A stretch of 64,000 nt of DNA. It comes from Parafrankia sp. EUN1f. Its GTDB lineage: Bacteria; Actinomycetota; Actinomycetes; Frankiales; Frankiaceae. The position numbers and the translations under genes are program-made. The stretch's first letter is position 1. Each line of letters opens with the position of its first letter. The notes below the pieces were generated by a model. It was not told where the DNA came from and made no database searches. It saw only the letters and a list, made by a program, of their open reading frames with translations. The DNA is taken from positions 27,788 to 91,787 of the forward strand of contig NZ_ADGX01000015.1 in NCBI RefSeq assembly GCF_000177675.1. The letters are read 5' to 3'. Of this stretch, positions 41,591-50,303 are shown one piece after another.

Positions 41591-44188
41591 ATGGAAACGA
41601 ATTCGGGCCGCCGTCTCGTCGTGGTCGGCAACGGCATGGTCGGCCAGCATTTCGTCGAGGCGCTGCGAGAACGGGACGTCGACCGCCACTGGCAGGTCAC
41701 CGTCTTCGGGGAGGAGCCGCGGCGAGCCTACGACCGGGTCGCACTGTCGTCCTACTTCGACGGAGCCAGCCCGCAGAGCCTGGATCTCGTCGCCTCGGGC
41801 TGTTACGACGGCCACGGCTACCGGCTGCATCTCGACGAGGCCGTCATCGCGATCGACCGCGCGGCCCGGACCGTCACCACCAGCCGCGGGCGGGCCGTCG
41901 GTTACGACGAGCTCGTGCTGGCGACCGGTTCCGCTCCGTTCATCCCGCCGGTGCCCGGCGCCGACCTGCCGGGCTGTTTCGTCTACCGCACGCTGGACGA
42001 TATGGATGCGATCCGCGCGGCCGCCCAGCGGGCGACGGCGCGGGTGGGGCTTGTGGTCGGCGGCGGGCTGCTCGGGCTGGAGGCCGCCCGCGCGCTGCGG
42101 CTGCTCGGGCTGGCCGTGCACGTCGTAGAGATGGCCCCGCGGCTCATGCCGTTGCAGGTCGACGAGGGCGGCGGCGCGTTGCTGCGCCGGCTGGTCGAGG
42201 AGCTCGGCGTCACCGTCCATCTCGGTACCTTCGCCGCCGCGGTGACCGAGGCGGCACCGGACCAGGCCGCACCGAGGCTCGTCACCCTGGGGGACGGCAC
42301 CGAGCTGCCCGTCGACCTGGTCGTGTTCGCCGCCGGGGTGCGTCCGCGTGACCAGCTCGCGCGGGACGCGGGGCTGGCGGTCGGCGCGCGGGGCGGGGTG
42401 GTGGTCGACGCCGGCTGCCGCACCGCCGACGCCGCGGTCCACGCGATCGGGGAGTGCGCCTGCATCGACGGCACGGTCTACGGGCTGGTGGCTCCCGGCT
42501 ACGCGATGGGTTCGGTGCTCGCCGACCGGCTTGCCGGCGGGAACGCGGAGTTCCGTGCCGCGGACACCGCCACGAAGCTCAAACTGCTCGGCGTGGACGT
42601 CGCGAGTTTCGGTGACGCGCTGGCGACCACCGACGGCGCGCTGGAAGTCACCGTCAACGATCCGGTCGCCGGTTCCTACGCCAAGCTGGTCGTCTCCGAC
42701 GACGCGACCACCCTGCTCGGGGGAGTGCTGGTGGGGGACGCGTCGAGGTACGCCGCCCTGCGTGCGCTGGTGGGCCGGCCGCTGCCCGGTGACCCGCTGG
42801 CGATGCTGGCCCCGCGCGGTGACGGGGGCGTGCCCGGCGGGGCGCTGCCCGCCGACGCGATGGTCTGCTCCTGCCACGCCGTGACGCGGGAGGCGATCGA
42901 CACCGCGATCGCCGGGTCCGGTCTCACCACCGTCGCCGAGATCAAGGGGTGCACGAAGGCCGGCACCGGCTGCGGGTCGTGCGTTCCGATGCTCTCGACG
43001 CTGCTGACCGAAAGCGGGGTGACGGTCAACAAGGCGCTGTGCGAGCATTTCGACTGTTCGCGCGCCGAACTGTTCGACCTCGTCCGGGTCCAGCAGATCC
43101 GGACGTTCAGCGAGCTCGTCGGCCGGTACGGCCGCGGCCGCGGCTGTGACGTCTGCAAGCCGGTCGTGGCGTCCGTTCTCGCCAGCCTCGGCAACGGCCA
43201 CATTCTCGACGGCGAGCAGGCGGCGCTGCAGGACACCAACGACGCGTTCCTCGCCAACATCCAGCGCAACGGCACCTATTCGGTCGTGCCGCGGATTCCC
43301 GGCGGCGAGATCACGCCGGAGAAGCTCATCGCCATCGGTACCGTCGCCCGGGATTTCGACCTCTACACGAAGATCACCGGCGGGCAGCGCATCGACCTGC
43401 TCGGAGCCCGGCTGGAGCAGCTGCCGGCGATCTGGCGCCGTCTGGTCGACGCCGGGTTCGAGTCTGGGCACGCCTACGGCAAGGCGCTGCGCACCGTGAA
43501 GTCCTGCGTCGGGTCGACCTGGTGCCGGTACGGCGTGCAGGACTCCCTCGGCCTCGCCATCGCGCTGGAGCTGCGCTACCGCGGCATCCGATCACCGCAC
43601 AAGATCAAGGCCGGGGTCTCCGGCTGCGCACGCGAATGCGCCGAGGCCCGCGGGAAGGACATCGGCGTGATCGCCACCGAGAACGGGTGGAACCTCTACG
43701 TCGGCGGCAACGGCGGCTTCCGGCCGCGGCACGCGGACCTCCTGCTCACCGACGTCGACACCGAGACCCTGATCCGCACGATCGACCGTTTCATCGTCTT
43801 CTACGTCCGCACCGCCGACCGGTTGCAGCGGACGTCGAGCTGGGTCGAGTCGCTGTCCACCGGCCCCGGTGGTGAGCAGGCGGACGGCCTGGACTACCTG
43901 CGCTCGGTACTCGTCGACGACGCCCTGGGCATCGCGGCGGAGCTCGACGCGGCGATCGAGCGCCACGTCGGCGCCTACGAGGACGAATGGGCCGCGGTGC
44001 TGGACGATCCGGTGCGCCTGCGCCGGTTCGTCTCGTTCGTGAACGCCCCGGACACCCCCGACCCGAGCATCTCCTTCGTGACCGAGCGCGGCCAGCCCCG
44101 GCCGGTGCTCCTGGGCCTCCCGTCTGCCGCCGTTCCGGCCCCCGCCGTTCCGGCCTCCGGCGTCCCTGCAGCCGTACCGGCCCGATGA
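41591..44188 (+). CDS. nirB: Assimilatory nitrite reductase [NAD(P)H], large subunit
   Basis: 865 residues, full length. FAD domain at the N-terminus (VVVGNGMVGQHF), NAD-binding GLVVGGGLLGLEAARAL, Bfd-like [2Fe-2S] cysteines CSCHAV and CTKAGTGCGSC (about 425-462), then the sirohaem/[4Fe-4S] domain with CVGSTWC and GCAREC ligands. It reduces nitrite to ammonium in the cytoplasm. The Ala/Pro/Val-rich tail is unusual but short. ATG 41591 follows GGGGA. First gene of nirB-nirD-nnaR; nirD follows after 17 bases. GlnR and NnaR control of these genes is known in streptomycetes and mycobacteria. Confidence 0.96.
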   Translation: METNSGRRLVVVGNGMVGQHFVEALRERDVDRHWQVTVFGEEPRRAYDRVALSSYFDGASPQSLDLVASGCYDGHGYRLHLDEAVIAIDRAARTVTTSRGRAVGYDELVLATGSAPFIPPVPGADLPGCFVYRTLDDMDAIRAAAQRATARVGLVVGGGLLGLEAARALRLLGLAVHVVEMAPRLMPLQVDEGGGALLRRLVEELGVTVHLGTFAAAVTEAAPDQAAPRLVTLGDGTELPVDLVVFAAGVRPRDQLARDAGLAVGARGGVVVDAGCRTADAAVHAIGECACIDGTVYGLVAPGYAMGSVLADRLAGGNAEFRAADTATKLKLLGVDVASFGDALATTDGALEVTVNDPVAGSYAKLVVSDDATTLLGGVLVGDASRYAALRALVGRPLPGDPLAMLAPRGDGGVPGGALPADAMVCSCHAVTREAIDTAIAGSGLTTVAEIKGCTKAGTGCGSCVPMLSTLLTESGVTVNKALCEHFDCSRAELFDLVRVQQIRTFSELVGRYGRGRGCDVCKPVVASVLASLGNGHILDGEQAALQDTNDAFLANIQRNGTYSVVPRIPGGEITPEKLIAIGTVARDFDLYTKITGGQRIDLLGARLEQLPAIWRRLVDAGFESGHAYGKALRTVKSCVGSTWCRYGVQDSLGLAIALELRYRGIRSPHKIKAGVSGCARECAEARGKDIGVIATENGWNLYVGGNGGFRPRHADLLLTDVDTETLIRTIDRFIVFYVRTADRLQRTSSWVESLSTGPGGEQADGLDYLRSVLVDDALGIAAELDAAIERHVGAYEDEWAAVLDDPVRLRRFVSFVNAPDTPDPSISFVTERGQPRPVLLGLPSAAVPAPAVPASGVPAAVPAR

Positions 44189-44205
44189 CGGGAAAGGACG
44201 CAACG

Positions 44206-44532
44206 ATGACGACGTGGACCACGGTCTGCCGATACGACGACCTGCTGCCGGAGCGCGGTGCCGCGGCGCTGGTCGGCGACCTCCAGCTCGCGCTGTTCCG
44301 CTGCCACGACGGTCAGCTGTTCGCGATCGGCAACCAGGACCCGTTCACCGGCGCCTGGGTGCTTGCCCGCGGCATCGTCGGAAGCAGGGCGCAGCGGCGG
44401 ACGGTAGCGTCTCCCCTGCACAAGCAGGTCTTCGATCTGCGCACCGGAGAGTGCCTGGACGCGGAAGGGGTCACCGTACCCGTCTACGAGGTGCGCAGCC
44501 GCGAGGGAATGGTTGAGGTGAACGTGACGTGA
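44206..44532 (+). CDS. nirD: Nitrite reductase small subunit
   Basis: 108 residues, Rieske-like fold without cluster ligands: NQDPFTGAWVLARGIVG and SPLHKQVFDLRTGECLD correspond to the Rieske loops, but the Cys-x-His pairs are missing, as is normal for NirD. It partners NirB. ATG 44206 has GGAAAGGA upstream; an ATG at 44185 overlapping the nirB stop is a weaker alternative. Its stop overlaps the nnaR start by four bases (GTGA). Confidence 0.93.
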   Translation: MTTWTTVCRYDDLLPERGAAALVGDLQLALFRCHDGQLFAIGNQDPFTGAWVLARGIVGSRAQRRTVASPLHKQVFDLRTGECLDAEGVTVPVYEVRSREGMVEVNVT

Positions 44533-45689
44533 CTGGTGGTTCCACCAGCGTCGAGCCGCTGGCCGGCTACACCATCGGGATCACCGCGGCGCGCCGCCGG
44601 GAGGAGTTCGGTGCCGCGCTCGAACGCCGCGGGGCACGGGTCCTGTACGGCCCGGCTATCCGGATCGTGCCGCTGGCCGACGACACGGAGCTGCGCCAGG
44701 CGACCGAACGGTGCCTGACCGCACCGCTGGACGTCGTCGTCGCCACCACCGGGATCGGCTTCCGCGGCTGGATGGAGGCCGCTGACGCCTGGGATCTGCT
44801 GGATCCGCTCACCAAGGCGATCGGCTCGGCGACCCTGCTGGCCCGCGGCCCCAAGGCCCGCGGCGCGATCCGCGCGAGTGGGTTGCGGGAGGCCTGGTCG
44901 CCGGAATCGGAGTCGTCCAGCGAGGTGCTGGAGCACCTGATCGAGCGGGACGACCTCGACGGCCGGCGCATCGCGGTGCAGCAGCACGGCGAACCGCTCC
45001 CCGACCTGGTGGACACGCTGCGGCTGGCCGGCGCGGACGTCATCGAGGTCCCCGTCTACCGGTGGATCGGGCCCGAGGACGTCACTCCGCTGCGGCGGCT
45101 GATCGACGCGGTCGCGACCACCGAACTGGACGCGGTCGCGTTCACCAGCGCGCCGGCGGCGGTGAGTTTCCTGCGAAGCGCGGACGAGCAGGGGCTGGGC
45201 GAGGCCGTGCACGAGGCGCTGCTCGGTCCGGTGGTGGCGGCCTGCGTCGGTCCGGTGACCGCCGGCCCGCTGCTGGAACGGGACATTCCGGTGATCGCGC
45301 CGCCCCGGGCGCGGCTCGGCGCGCTGGTGCGCGAGATCGTCGAGCAGATCCCGCGCCGGCGTGGCCGGGTGCTGCCGGTCGCCGACCACTGGCTCGACCT
45401 CCGCGGCCAGGCCGTCGTCGTGGACGGGCGGCTCGTCCCGCTCAGCCGGACGAGCATGGCGCTGCTGCGCCGCCTCGCGGTCCGGCCCGGGCATGTCATC
45501 ACCCGGCGTGAGCTGTTGCCGCCCGGCGGCGGAGACGAGCACGCGGTCGAGGTGGCCGTGGGCCGGCTGCGTTCCGCGCTCGGGGACCCCCGCATCATCC
45601 AGACCGTGGCCAAACGCGGCTACCGGCTGGCCTTCGAGCCTGAACGCGGGGCCGTCGACACCGCCGCCGGCGACGACTGGCACTACTGA
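44529..45689 (+). CDS. nnaR: NnaR-type regulator: HemD-like domain fused to winged helix
   Basis: 386 residues. Residues about 12-255 match uroporphyrinogen-III synthase (TIGITAARRREEFGAALERRGARVLYGPAI; VAFTSAPAAVSFL), and about 285-370 an OmpR-type DNA-binding domain (LSRTSMALLRRLAVRPGHVITRRELL, then VEVAVGRLRSALGDPRIIQTVAKRGYRL). This two-domain layout is that of NnaR, known as a co-activator with GlnR of nitrate/nitrite assimilation in Streptomyces and Mycobacterium. Its translational coupling to nirD agrees. Whether the HemD part keeps enzymatic activity cannot be seen. Confidence 0.9.
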   Translation: MTGGSTSVEPLAGYTIGITAARRREEFGAALERRGARVLYGPAIRIVPLADDTELRQATERCLTAPLDVVVATTGIGFRGWMEAADAWDLLDPLTKAIGSATLLARGPKARGAIRASGLREAWSPESESSSEVLEHLIERDDLDGRRIAVQQHGEPLPDLVDTLRLAGADVIEVPVYRWIGPEDVTPLRRLIDAVATTELDAVAFTSAPAAVSFLRSADEQGLGEAVHEALLGPVVAACVGPVTAGPLLERDIPVIAPPRARLGALVREIVEQIPRRRGRVLPVADHWLDLRGQAVVVDGRLVPLSRTSMALLRRLAVRPGHVITRRELLPPGGGDEHAVEVAVGRLRSALGDPRIIQTVAKRGYRLAFEPERGAVDTAAGDDWHY

Positions 45690-45725
45690 CCCGGCCGGGG
45701 AGGTCGGCGGGTCAGGGTCAGAGGG

Positions 45726-47339
45726 TCAGCGGGAACCCTGGGTCAGGGCGACCGAATCGGGCACCCGAACCGTCTCGGGCACGGTGAGCGGGATGACGCC
45801 CTGTATCTGGCCGATCACGTAGTGGGCTGACATCATCGCTCCCTCCTGCCAGCCGGGCAGCGGTGAGCACTGGTCTCCCAGCATGTAGAAGCGCCCGTCG
45901 CCCTCGGGCTGGAGGAGCTGCTTGTAGGCCCGCATGTGCTCCGGGTCCGCCGGATCCCAGTCGGCCCAGCCCCCGAGCTGGTAGGGCACCTTCTGCCAGG
46001 CGATCGTGACGCCCTTCGCGGTGGGAACGATGTTCTTGTCGGCGAACGTCGGGTGCAGCTCCGCCGCGCCGGCGCGGGCCTGGTCCAGCCGCTGCAGCGG
46101 CTCCAGATCGCCGAACTTCCTGGCCACGTCGGCGAAGTTGTAGGCGCCGGTGACGGTGCCCGTCCCCGCCGGGGAGAAATAGTCGTTGCTCGGATACCAG
46201 ACCTGGGTGATCGGATGGTTCGTCCAGCTGATCCCGCCGTAGATCTGGTCGGTGTCGTTCTCCCAGAAACGTTCCTCCGCCTGCCATCCGACCTTGCAGG
46301 TGTCGGCGAACTCGACGGCATTGACCGCCGCGTCGAACTCGGCGGAGAAGTTGGTGGAGAGGCTCCGCAGCACCGGCACCGGGATGCTGCTGACACAGTA
46401 GTCCGCGGTCAGCTTCTGGGCGCTGCCCTCCCGCAGGTATTCGACGTCCACCCCACCCTCGCCGAGCAGCCGAATCGCGGTGACCTCGGCGTTGCGCTCG
46501 ATGATGTCGCCGAACCTGTCGTTGATCTCCCGCTCGAACGCGGTCACGATGCGGTCCATCCCGCCGACCGGCTGGAACATCGTGGCCTGCCACAGATAGT
46601 CCACCGGCTGGTAGAACCTGTGCTTCCAGAAACCCGACTCCAACAGGTCCGCGAAGGGGATCGGCGGTGCCGGTATGGGAAAGTCGTGCACGTCGGGATC
46701 CTCGACGTACCCGGAGCGGGTCGAGCCCTGGTAGCTGTGGTCGTCCGCCAGCTGGCCGAACGCCCGCAACAGGTCGAGCAGTTCCCCGGTCGCGGCGTCC
46801 CGCTGCACGAGGCTCTCGGCGAGCATCGCCGCGAGGTGCCCGCGGGTGTCGTTGGCGACCTGCCGGTTGCGCCATCGGACGATCCGGCCGTCCGCGAGGT
46901 GGATGACGTTCGCCGTGGTCTCCATGATGTACGGCTCGAGGGCGACACCGAAGGCCCGGCAGTAGTCCAGCATCCGGCGGTGGTGATACGGGACGCGACC
47001 GGGGCCCAGATTGAGGTAGAGATCTTCGTCGAAGACGCACTCGTGTGTGACGACCGGCTCCCCGGTCGGGCCCAGCTCGCGGAGCACGTCGCCGTTGCGG
47101 GCCGTGCGGTTGCGGCCGCCGACGCGGTCCGAGGCCTCCAGCACGATGCACCGGTAGCCCAGCCGGCCGAGTTCGTAGGCCGCGGTCAGCCCACCGACCC
47201 CGGCACCGAGAACGGCGACGGTGGCGCCCGCGCGCGGTGCGGGGGGCAGCTCGAGCGAACCCGTCCAGCCGGTCGCCTCCGGTCCGCCCCGGCCGATCAT
47301 CGCCTCGCGAAGCGCGTCGGCGGCGGTTCGCGCGGTCAT
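45726..47339 (-). CDS. Flavin amine oxidase (monoamine/L-amino-acid oxidase family)
   Basis: 537 residues. FAD-binding VAVLGAGVGGLTAAYELGRLG (about 41-61) and LEASDRVGGRNRT, internal MFQPVGGMDRIVTAFE, and a C-terminal GDQCSPLPGWQEGAMMSAHYV that closes the FAD site. Family members oxidise amines or amino acids and make H2O2. No signal peptide is visible, so it should be cytoplasmic unless exported in another way. The gene upstream on the same strand encodes an AA10-like monooxygenase, separated by 129 bases with a hairpin. An AT-rich patch near 47370 probably holds this gene's own promoter. Confidence 0.88.
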   Translation of the reverse strand: MTARTAADALREAMIGRGGPEATGWTGSLELPPAPRAGATVAVLGAGVGGLTAAYELGRLGYRCIVLEASDRVGGRNRTARNGDVLRELGPTGEPVVTHECVFDEDLYLNLGPGRVPYHHRRMLDYCRAFGVALEPYIMETTANVIHLADGRIVRWRNRQVANDTRGHLAAMLAESLVQRDAATGELLDLLRAFGQLADDHSYQGSTRSGYVEDPDVHDFPIPAPPIPFADLLESGFWKHRFYQPVDYLWQATMFQPVGGMDRIVTAFEREINDRFGDIIERNAEVTAIRLLGEGGVDVEYLREGSAQKLTADYCVSSIPVPVLRSLSTNFSAEFDAAVNAVEFADTCKVGWQAEERFWENDTDQIYGGISWTNHPITQVWYPSNDYFSPAGTGTVTGAYNFADVARKFGDLEPLQRLDQARAGAAELHPTFADKNIVPTAKGVTIAWQKVPYQLGGWADWDPADPEHMRAYKQLLQPEGDGRFYMLGDQCSPLPGWQEGAMMSAHYVIGQIQGVIPLTVPETVRVPDSVALTQGSR

Positions 47340-47419
47340 GCCTGTCGTCCGTGGTCGACGTCGTGCATTAATACCAACCCCTTTTCTGCTTTGAATGTCG
47401 CCCTTCTGAGCCGGGCAGA

Positions 47420-47459
47420 GCGCTGTCCGCCGACCGGGAGACCGGCCGGCGGACAGCGC
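47420..47459 (-). terminator. Terminator hairpin after the LPMO gene
   Basis: Thirteen-bp perfect stem, arms 47420-47432 and 47447-47459, nine bases after the LPMO stop. It should limit read-through into the amine oxidase gene. Confidence 0.65.
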
Positions 47460-47468
47460 AGTGTGGTG

Positions 47469-48053
47469 TCACTCGGCGAAATCGAGGTCAATCACCTGGT
47501 AGAAGCCCTTGGCGGTGTCGGCGACCTCCCACACGCTGAGCAGGACGTGGTAGCCCTGCCGCTGCGGGAGCGTGAACGTGTGCCGGGTCGGGTCTTCCGG
47601 CTCGAGGTTTTCGGCCGACCAGTACGGCTGCCCGCTGTTCTGGAACTGGGCGACCGGAGCCGACTCGAACTGGGCCCGGCTCAGCGGCAGGCTCGGATCC
47701 CAGCCCTGCCGGGTGAGGAAATAGTTCCACCGCCGGGTCTTGTGCGGTGCGTGGAAAGTCCAGGTGATGGAAAGCTCCTGGCCGGAGCCGACCGGGTGCT
47801 TCTGCCAGTCCGATCCCGGCTGGTCCAGCTTGGCGGCGAAATCCTGGCCGGCGCTCGCGATCTTTCCGTCGGCGGGCGGCGGGTCGCTCGGGACGTCGTC
47901 CGGCGCGAACGGGTCGAGGAGCCCGCCCTCGGTCGCCGGGAAGAACTTCCCTGATTCGAGGCCGTTGGCCTGCCATTCCAGAAGATAGATGTTCGCGCGG
48001 GAGGCCGGCTCGGAGATCGTCCCGTGGCGCGGCGCCACTTTGCTCTGGGTCAT
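47469..48053 (-). CDS. AA10-type lytic polysaccharide monooxygenase without signal peptide
   Basis: 194 residues from ATG 48053. The copper histidine brace is recognisable: His10 in RHGTISEPASRANI and His104 in APHKTRRWNYFLTRQGWDP, plus the axial Phe184 in GFYQVIDLDF; the GYHVLLSVWEVADTA block is also characteristic of chitin-binding/AA10 proteins. Normally the first His becomes the N-terminus after signal-peptide removal. Here it is preceded only by MTQSKVAPR, and the upstream frame (to 48230) is basic and lacks any hydrophobic segment. So classical secretion is not supported; proteolytic trimming after Arg9 would expose the His. ATG 48089 is an alternative start. Ribosome sites are weak. 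Confidence 0.85.
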   Translation of the reverse strand: MTQSKVAPRHGTISEPASRANIYLLEWQANGLESGKFFPATEGGLLDPFAPDDVPSDPPPADGKIASAGQDFAAKLDQPGSDWQKHPVGSGQELSITWTFHAPHKTRRWNYFLTRQGWDPSLPLSRAQFESAPVAQFQNSGQPYWSAENLEPEDPTRHTFTLPQRQGYHVLLSVWEVADTAKGFYQVIDLDFAE

Positions 48054-48390
48054 GGCTTTGACGGTAGCGCCGAAATTCCTTGTTTGCATTCCCGGAATGC
48101 GGGAACAGGATAGCCCTCGTGATGATTTTTTAAAGACTGCCGGCGGGGTTTTCGAGGTTTGGCGCCGGAAGTCCGGCAGGGGCCTTCCGCCCCTGTTTAG
48201 CGGGTGGGCGGGAGGGGCCCCACGACCCACGACCCACGCCCGACGCCCGGTGACCTGGACGCGGCCGCCGGTGGGCCGCTGCCCGGCGGCCCCGGTCCGT
48301 CCGCGACGTCGGGCCCTTGGCGTGAGCGCGCGTCAGATCCGGACGGCAAGCTACATTGAATTTATTATCCAACTTCTCAGGAGTGATCGG
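48054..48390. other. Divergent intergenic region with AT-rich promoter patches
   Basis: 337 bases between the LPMO gene (leftward) and the enoyl-CoA hydratase gene (rightward). Two AT-rich patches stand out, around 48119-48136 and 48352-48378; the second, 13-39 bases ahead of the hydratase start, probably contains its promoter. No gene is seen. Confidence 0.5.
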
Positions 48391-49239
48391 ATGGGCGAGG
48401 AAGCCAGCGGTGCGAGGTCGGCGGAACAGGCGGGCAGGCCGCTCCCTCCGGAGGGGGACTGGCTGGGCACGCCGTTCCTGCGCTTCGAGCGGCAGGGCAG
48501 CCTCGCGGTCTGCACGGTCGACCGGCCGCAGGCCCGCAACGCGCTGACGGCGGCGATGTACTTCGGCATCCGCTACGCCGTCGACCGGGTCAACCACGAC
48601 CCCGAGCTGGCCGGCCTGCTGATCACGGGAACCGGCGACGTCTTCATCCCTGGTGGCGACCTGGGACACAACGCCGCCGACGACTGGGGCGGCCCGATGC
48701 TCTTCGGCATGGACAACACCCCGTTCGACGCGATCCGGCACTCCCGCAAGCCGGTCGTCAGCGCCGTGAACGGCATCGCCCAGGGTGGTGGCCTGCTCAT
48801 CGCGATGATGTCCGACGTGGCGGTCGCCAGCGACCGGGCCACGTTCCGGGCGCCGGAGGTCTACCGCGGCATCGCCGACACCGGCTACGCGCGGTACCTG
48901 CCGGCCCAGATCGGCCCCGCCCGGGCCAAGGACATGCTCTACACCGGCCGGGTCGTCACCGCCACGGAGGCACTGGACTGGGGTCTGGTCGCCCGGGTCG
49001 TCCCGCACGAGCAGGTGCGCGACGTCGCGCTCGAGGCGCTGCGCGCCTGCTGCCGCGGCGCTCCGCGGGCGCGTGCCGACGTCAAGCGGGTCATCGCGGC
49101 GCACTACGGCACCTACGACCGCATGACCATGGACAGGAGTGTCTTCGGCTCAGAGGCCCGCGAGGGCTGGCTTGCCTTCTCCCAGCGCCGCAACCCCGAC
49201 TGGGTCCCCGAGGACATCCGAACCCCCGGCCGCCTCTAG
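48391..49239 (+). CDS. Enoyl-CoA hydratase/isomerase family protein
   Basis: 282 residues from ATG 48391 with AGGAG seven bases upstream; the longer frame from 47989 is antisense to the LPMO gene. Crotonase core: CTVDRPQARNALTAAM, VFIPGGDLGHNA, NGIAQGGGLLIAMMSDVAVAS, FRAPEVYRGIADTGYARYLP. The GGDL oxyanion segment and Glu in APEV fit an active hydratase. Isolated from the first catabolic cluster and without the regulon operator, so its pathway is unknown. Confidence 0.9.
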   Translation: MGEEASGARSAEQAGRPLPPEGDWLGTPFLRFERQGSLAVCTVDRPQARNALTAAMYFGIRYAVDRVNHDPELAGLLITGTGDVFIPGGDLGHNAADDWGGPMLFGMDNTPFDAIRHSRKPVVSAVNGIAQGGGLLIAMMSDVAVASDRATFRAPEVYRGIADTGYARYLPAQIGPARAKDMLYTGRVVTATEALDWGLVARVVPHEQVRDVALEALRACCRGAPRARADVKRVIAAHYGTYDRMTMDRSVFGSEAREGWLAFSQRRNPDWVPEDIRTPGRL

Positions 49240-49336
49240 ACGCCGCGACCGGCGAGGTTCGCCGCCCTGCTCACCGCCTGGGGCGGGCTTCTCTTCGGCC
49301 CGGGGAGCTCGGCGCAGACCTCGGGTCGGTACCCGC

Positions 49337-49759
49337 TCAGCGCCGTTCCCTGCGCCAGACGACCTTCAGACCCGACCAGTCCGCATCCATCGCCGCGACT
49401 TTGACGTCGACCAGCCCCAGCGGGAGAACGACCTCCCGGATGAGGTTCTCCGTGACGTCGCTGCGATGCCCGGCGGCCCTGCGCGGCCAACCGAACCACA
49501 GTGCGCCGGCCGGACGGACGCACTCGCGGAAGGAGTCGGCGGCCTGGCGCACGTCCCTCGCCTCCCGGCAGAAGGCCACACAGACGTCGACCGGTCCGGG
49601 GACCAGGTCGTCCAGACACGCGACGCTGCTGTGCTCGACGCCGTCCGGCAGGTCGGGAACGGTCCAGCCTGGCGGAGCGGCAGCCAGCACCAGCCGGCTG
49701 TCCGCCTTGACCCCGAGCTTGCGCGCCAGCGGAGTCCCCGAGTACCCGGCAGCAGGCAT
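49337..49759 (-). CDS. DUF3052 family protein
   Basis: 140 residues. The AGYSGTPLARKLGVKADSRLVLAAAPPGW start and the CREARDVRQAADSFRECVRPAGALWFGWPRRAAG and DVTENLIREVVLPLGLVDVKVAAMDADWSGLKVVWR blocks are diagnostic of DUF3052, a conserved actinobacterial family of unknown function. ATG 49759 is preceded by AAAGG. Convergent with the enoyl-CoA hydratase. Confidence 0.92.
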   Translation of the reverse strand: MPAAGYSGTPLARKLGVKADSRLVLAAAPPGWTVPDLPDGVEHSSVACLDDLVPGPVDVCVAFCREARDVRQAADSFRECVRPAGALWFGWPRRAAGHRSDVTENLIREVVLPLGLVDVKVAAMDADWSGLKVVWRRERR

Positions 49760-49871
49760 CAGACCGCACCTTTCCGCCCGCGCAGCGCGGGACCAGCCCC
49801 TATGGCCGGTCTCCTGACGAGAAGGCCATCATGCCAACCCGCGCTCACCCGCGGAACGGCCGCGCTGGTGA

Positions 49872-50207
49872 AAGCGAGGGCAGGCCCTCGTCTACGGGCC
49901 GCGCGAGACGCTGCCGGTGCGCGGCTCATACCGGGCGTCGTTCCGTCTCGCCGCCGAGCTCGACCCGGATGTCGATCTCCCCGCCGACGAGCCGATCGCC
50001 CGCATCGAGGTGTACGTGCACCTGCGGCGCGAGAAGCTGGCCGCCCGCGACCTGCGGCCCGGCGAGCTGACGTCGACGTTCGCCTACTACGAGATCGGCT
50101 TCACCTGCGACAGCGTCGACGACCAGTACGAGTACCGGGTGATGCTGCCCGGGCCGGGAGCCACGGTCTCCTTCGAGCGGGTCACCGTCTACCGCATCTC
50201 CGACTGA
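49872..50207 (+). pseudogene. Remnant of a larger gene (C-terminal beta-sandwich-like part)
   Basis: The frame opens right after a stop at 49869-49871. It reads GQALVYGPRETLPVRGSYRASFRL and continues to RVTVYRISD with a stop at 50205-50207. This looks like the C-terminal beta-rich module often found at the end of actinobacterial glycosyltransferases and methyltransferases, but no matching upstream part exists; the preceding 110 bases belong to no gene. A GTG at 49917 could start 96 residues, yet it has no ribosome site. I read it as a gene fragment left by deletion. Confidence 0.5.
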
Positions 50208-50303
50208 GGCCGGCCGTTCCGCGGCGTCCCCAGCGGGCGCGCGCAGCGGCCGTCCGGCCCGGATGACGGCCATCCGGGCCGGACCAGGGTGTTCCTCGAT
50301 CGG

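Noticed and set aside
45362..45689. Winged-helix part of the HemD-like protein considered as a separate regulator gene
   Set aside because: The frame is continuous from GTG 44529, overlaps nirD, and the two-domain layout is that of NnaR.
48352..48378. TTG...CAA dyad before the hydratase gene considered as a seventh regulon operator
   Set aside because: It lacks the ACTNAGT core and correct spacing, so it does not fit the six-site pattern.
47989..48390. N-terminal extension of the enoyl-CoA hydratase at 48391
   Set aside because: It is partly antisense to the LPMO gene and basic; ATG 48391 has AGGAG and gives the family's usual start.
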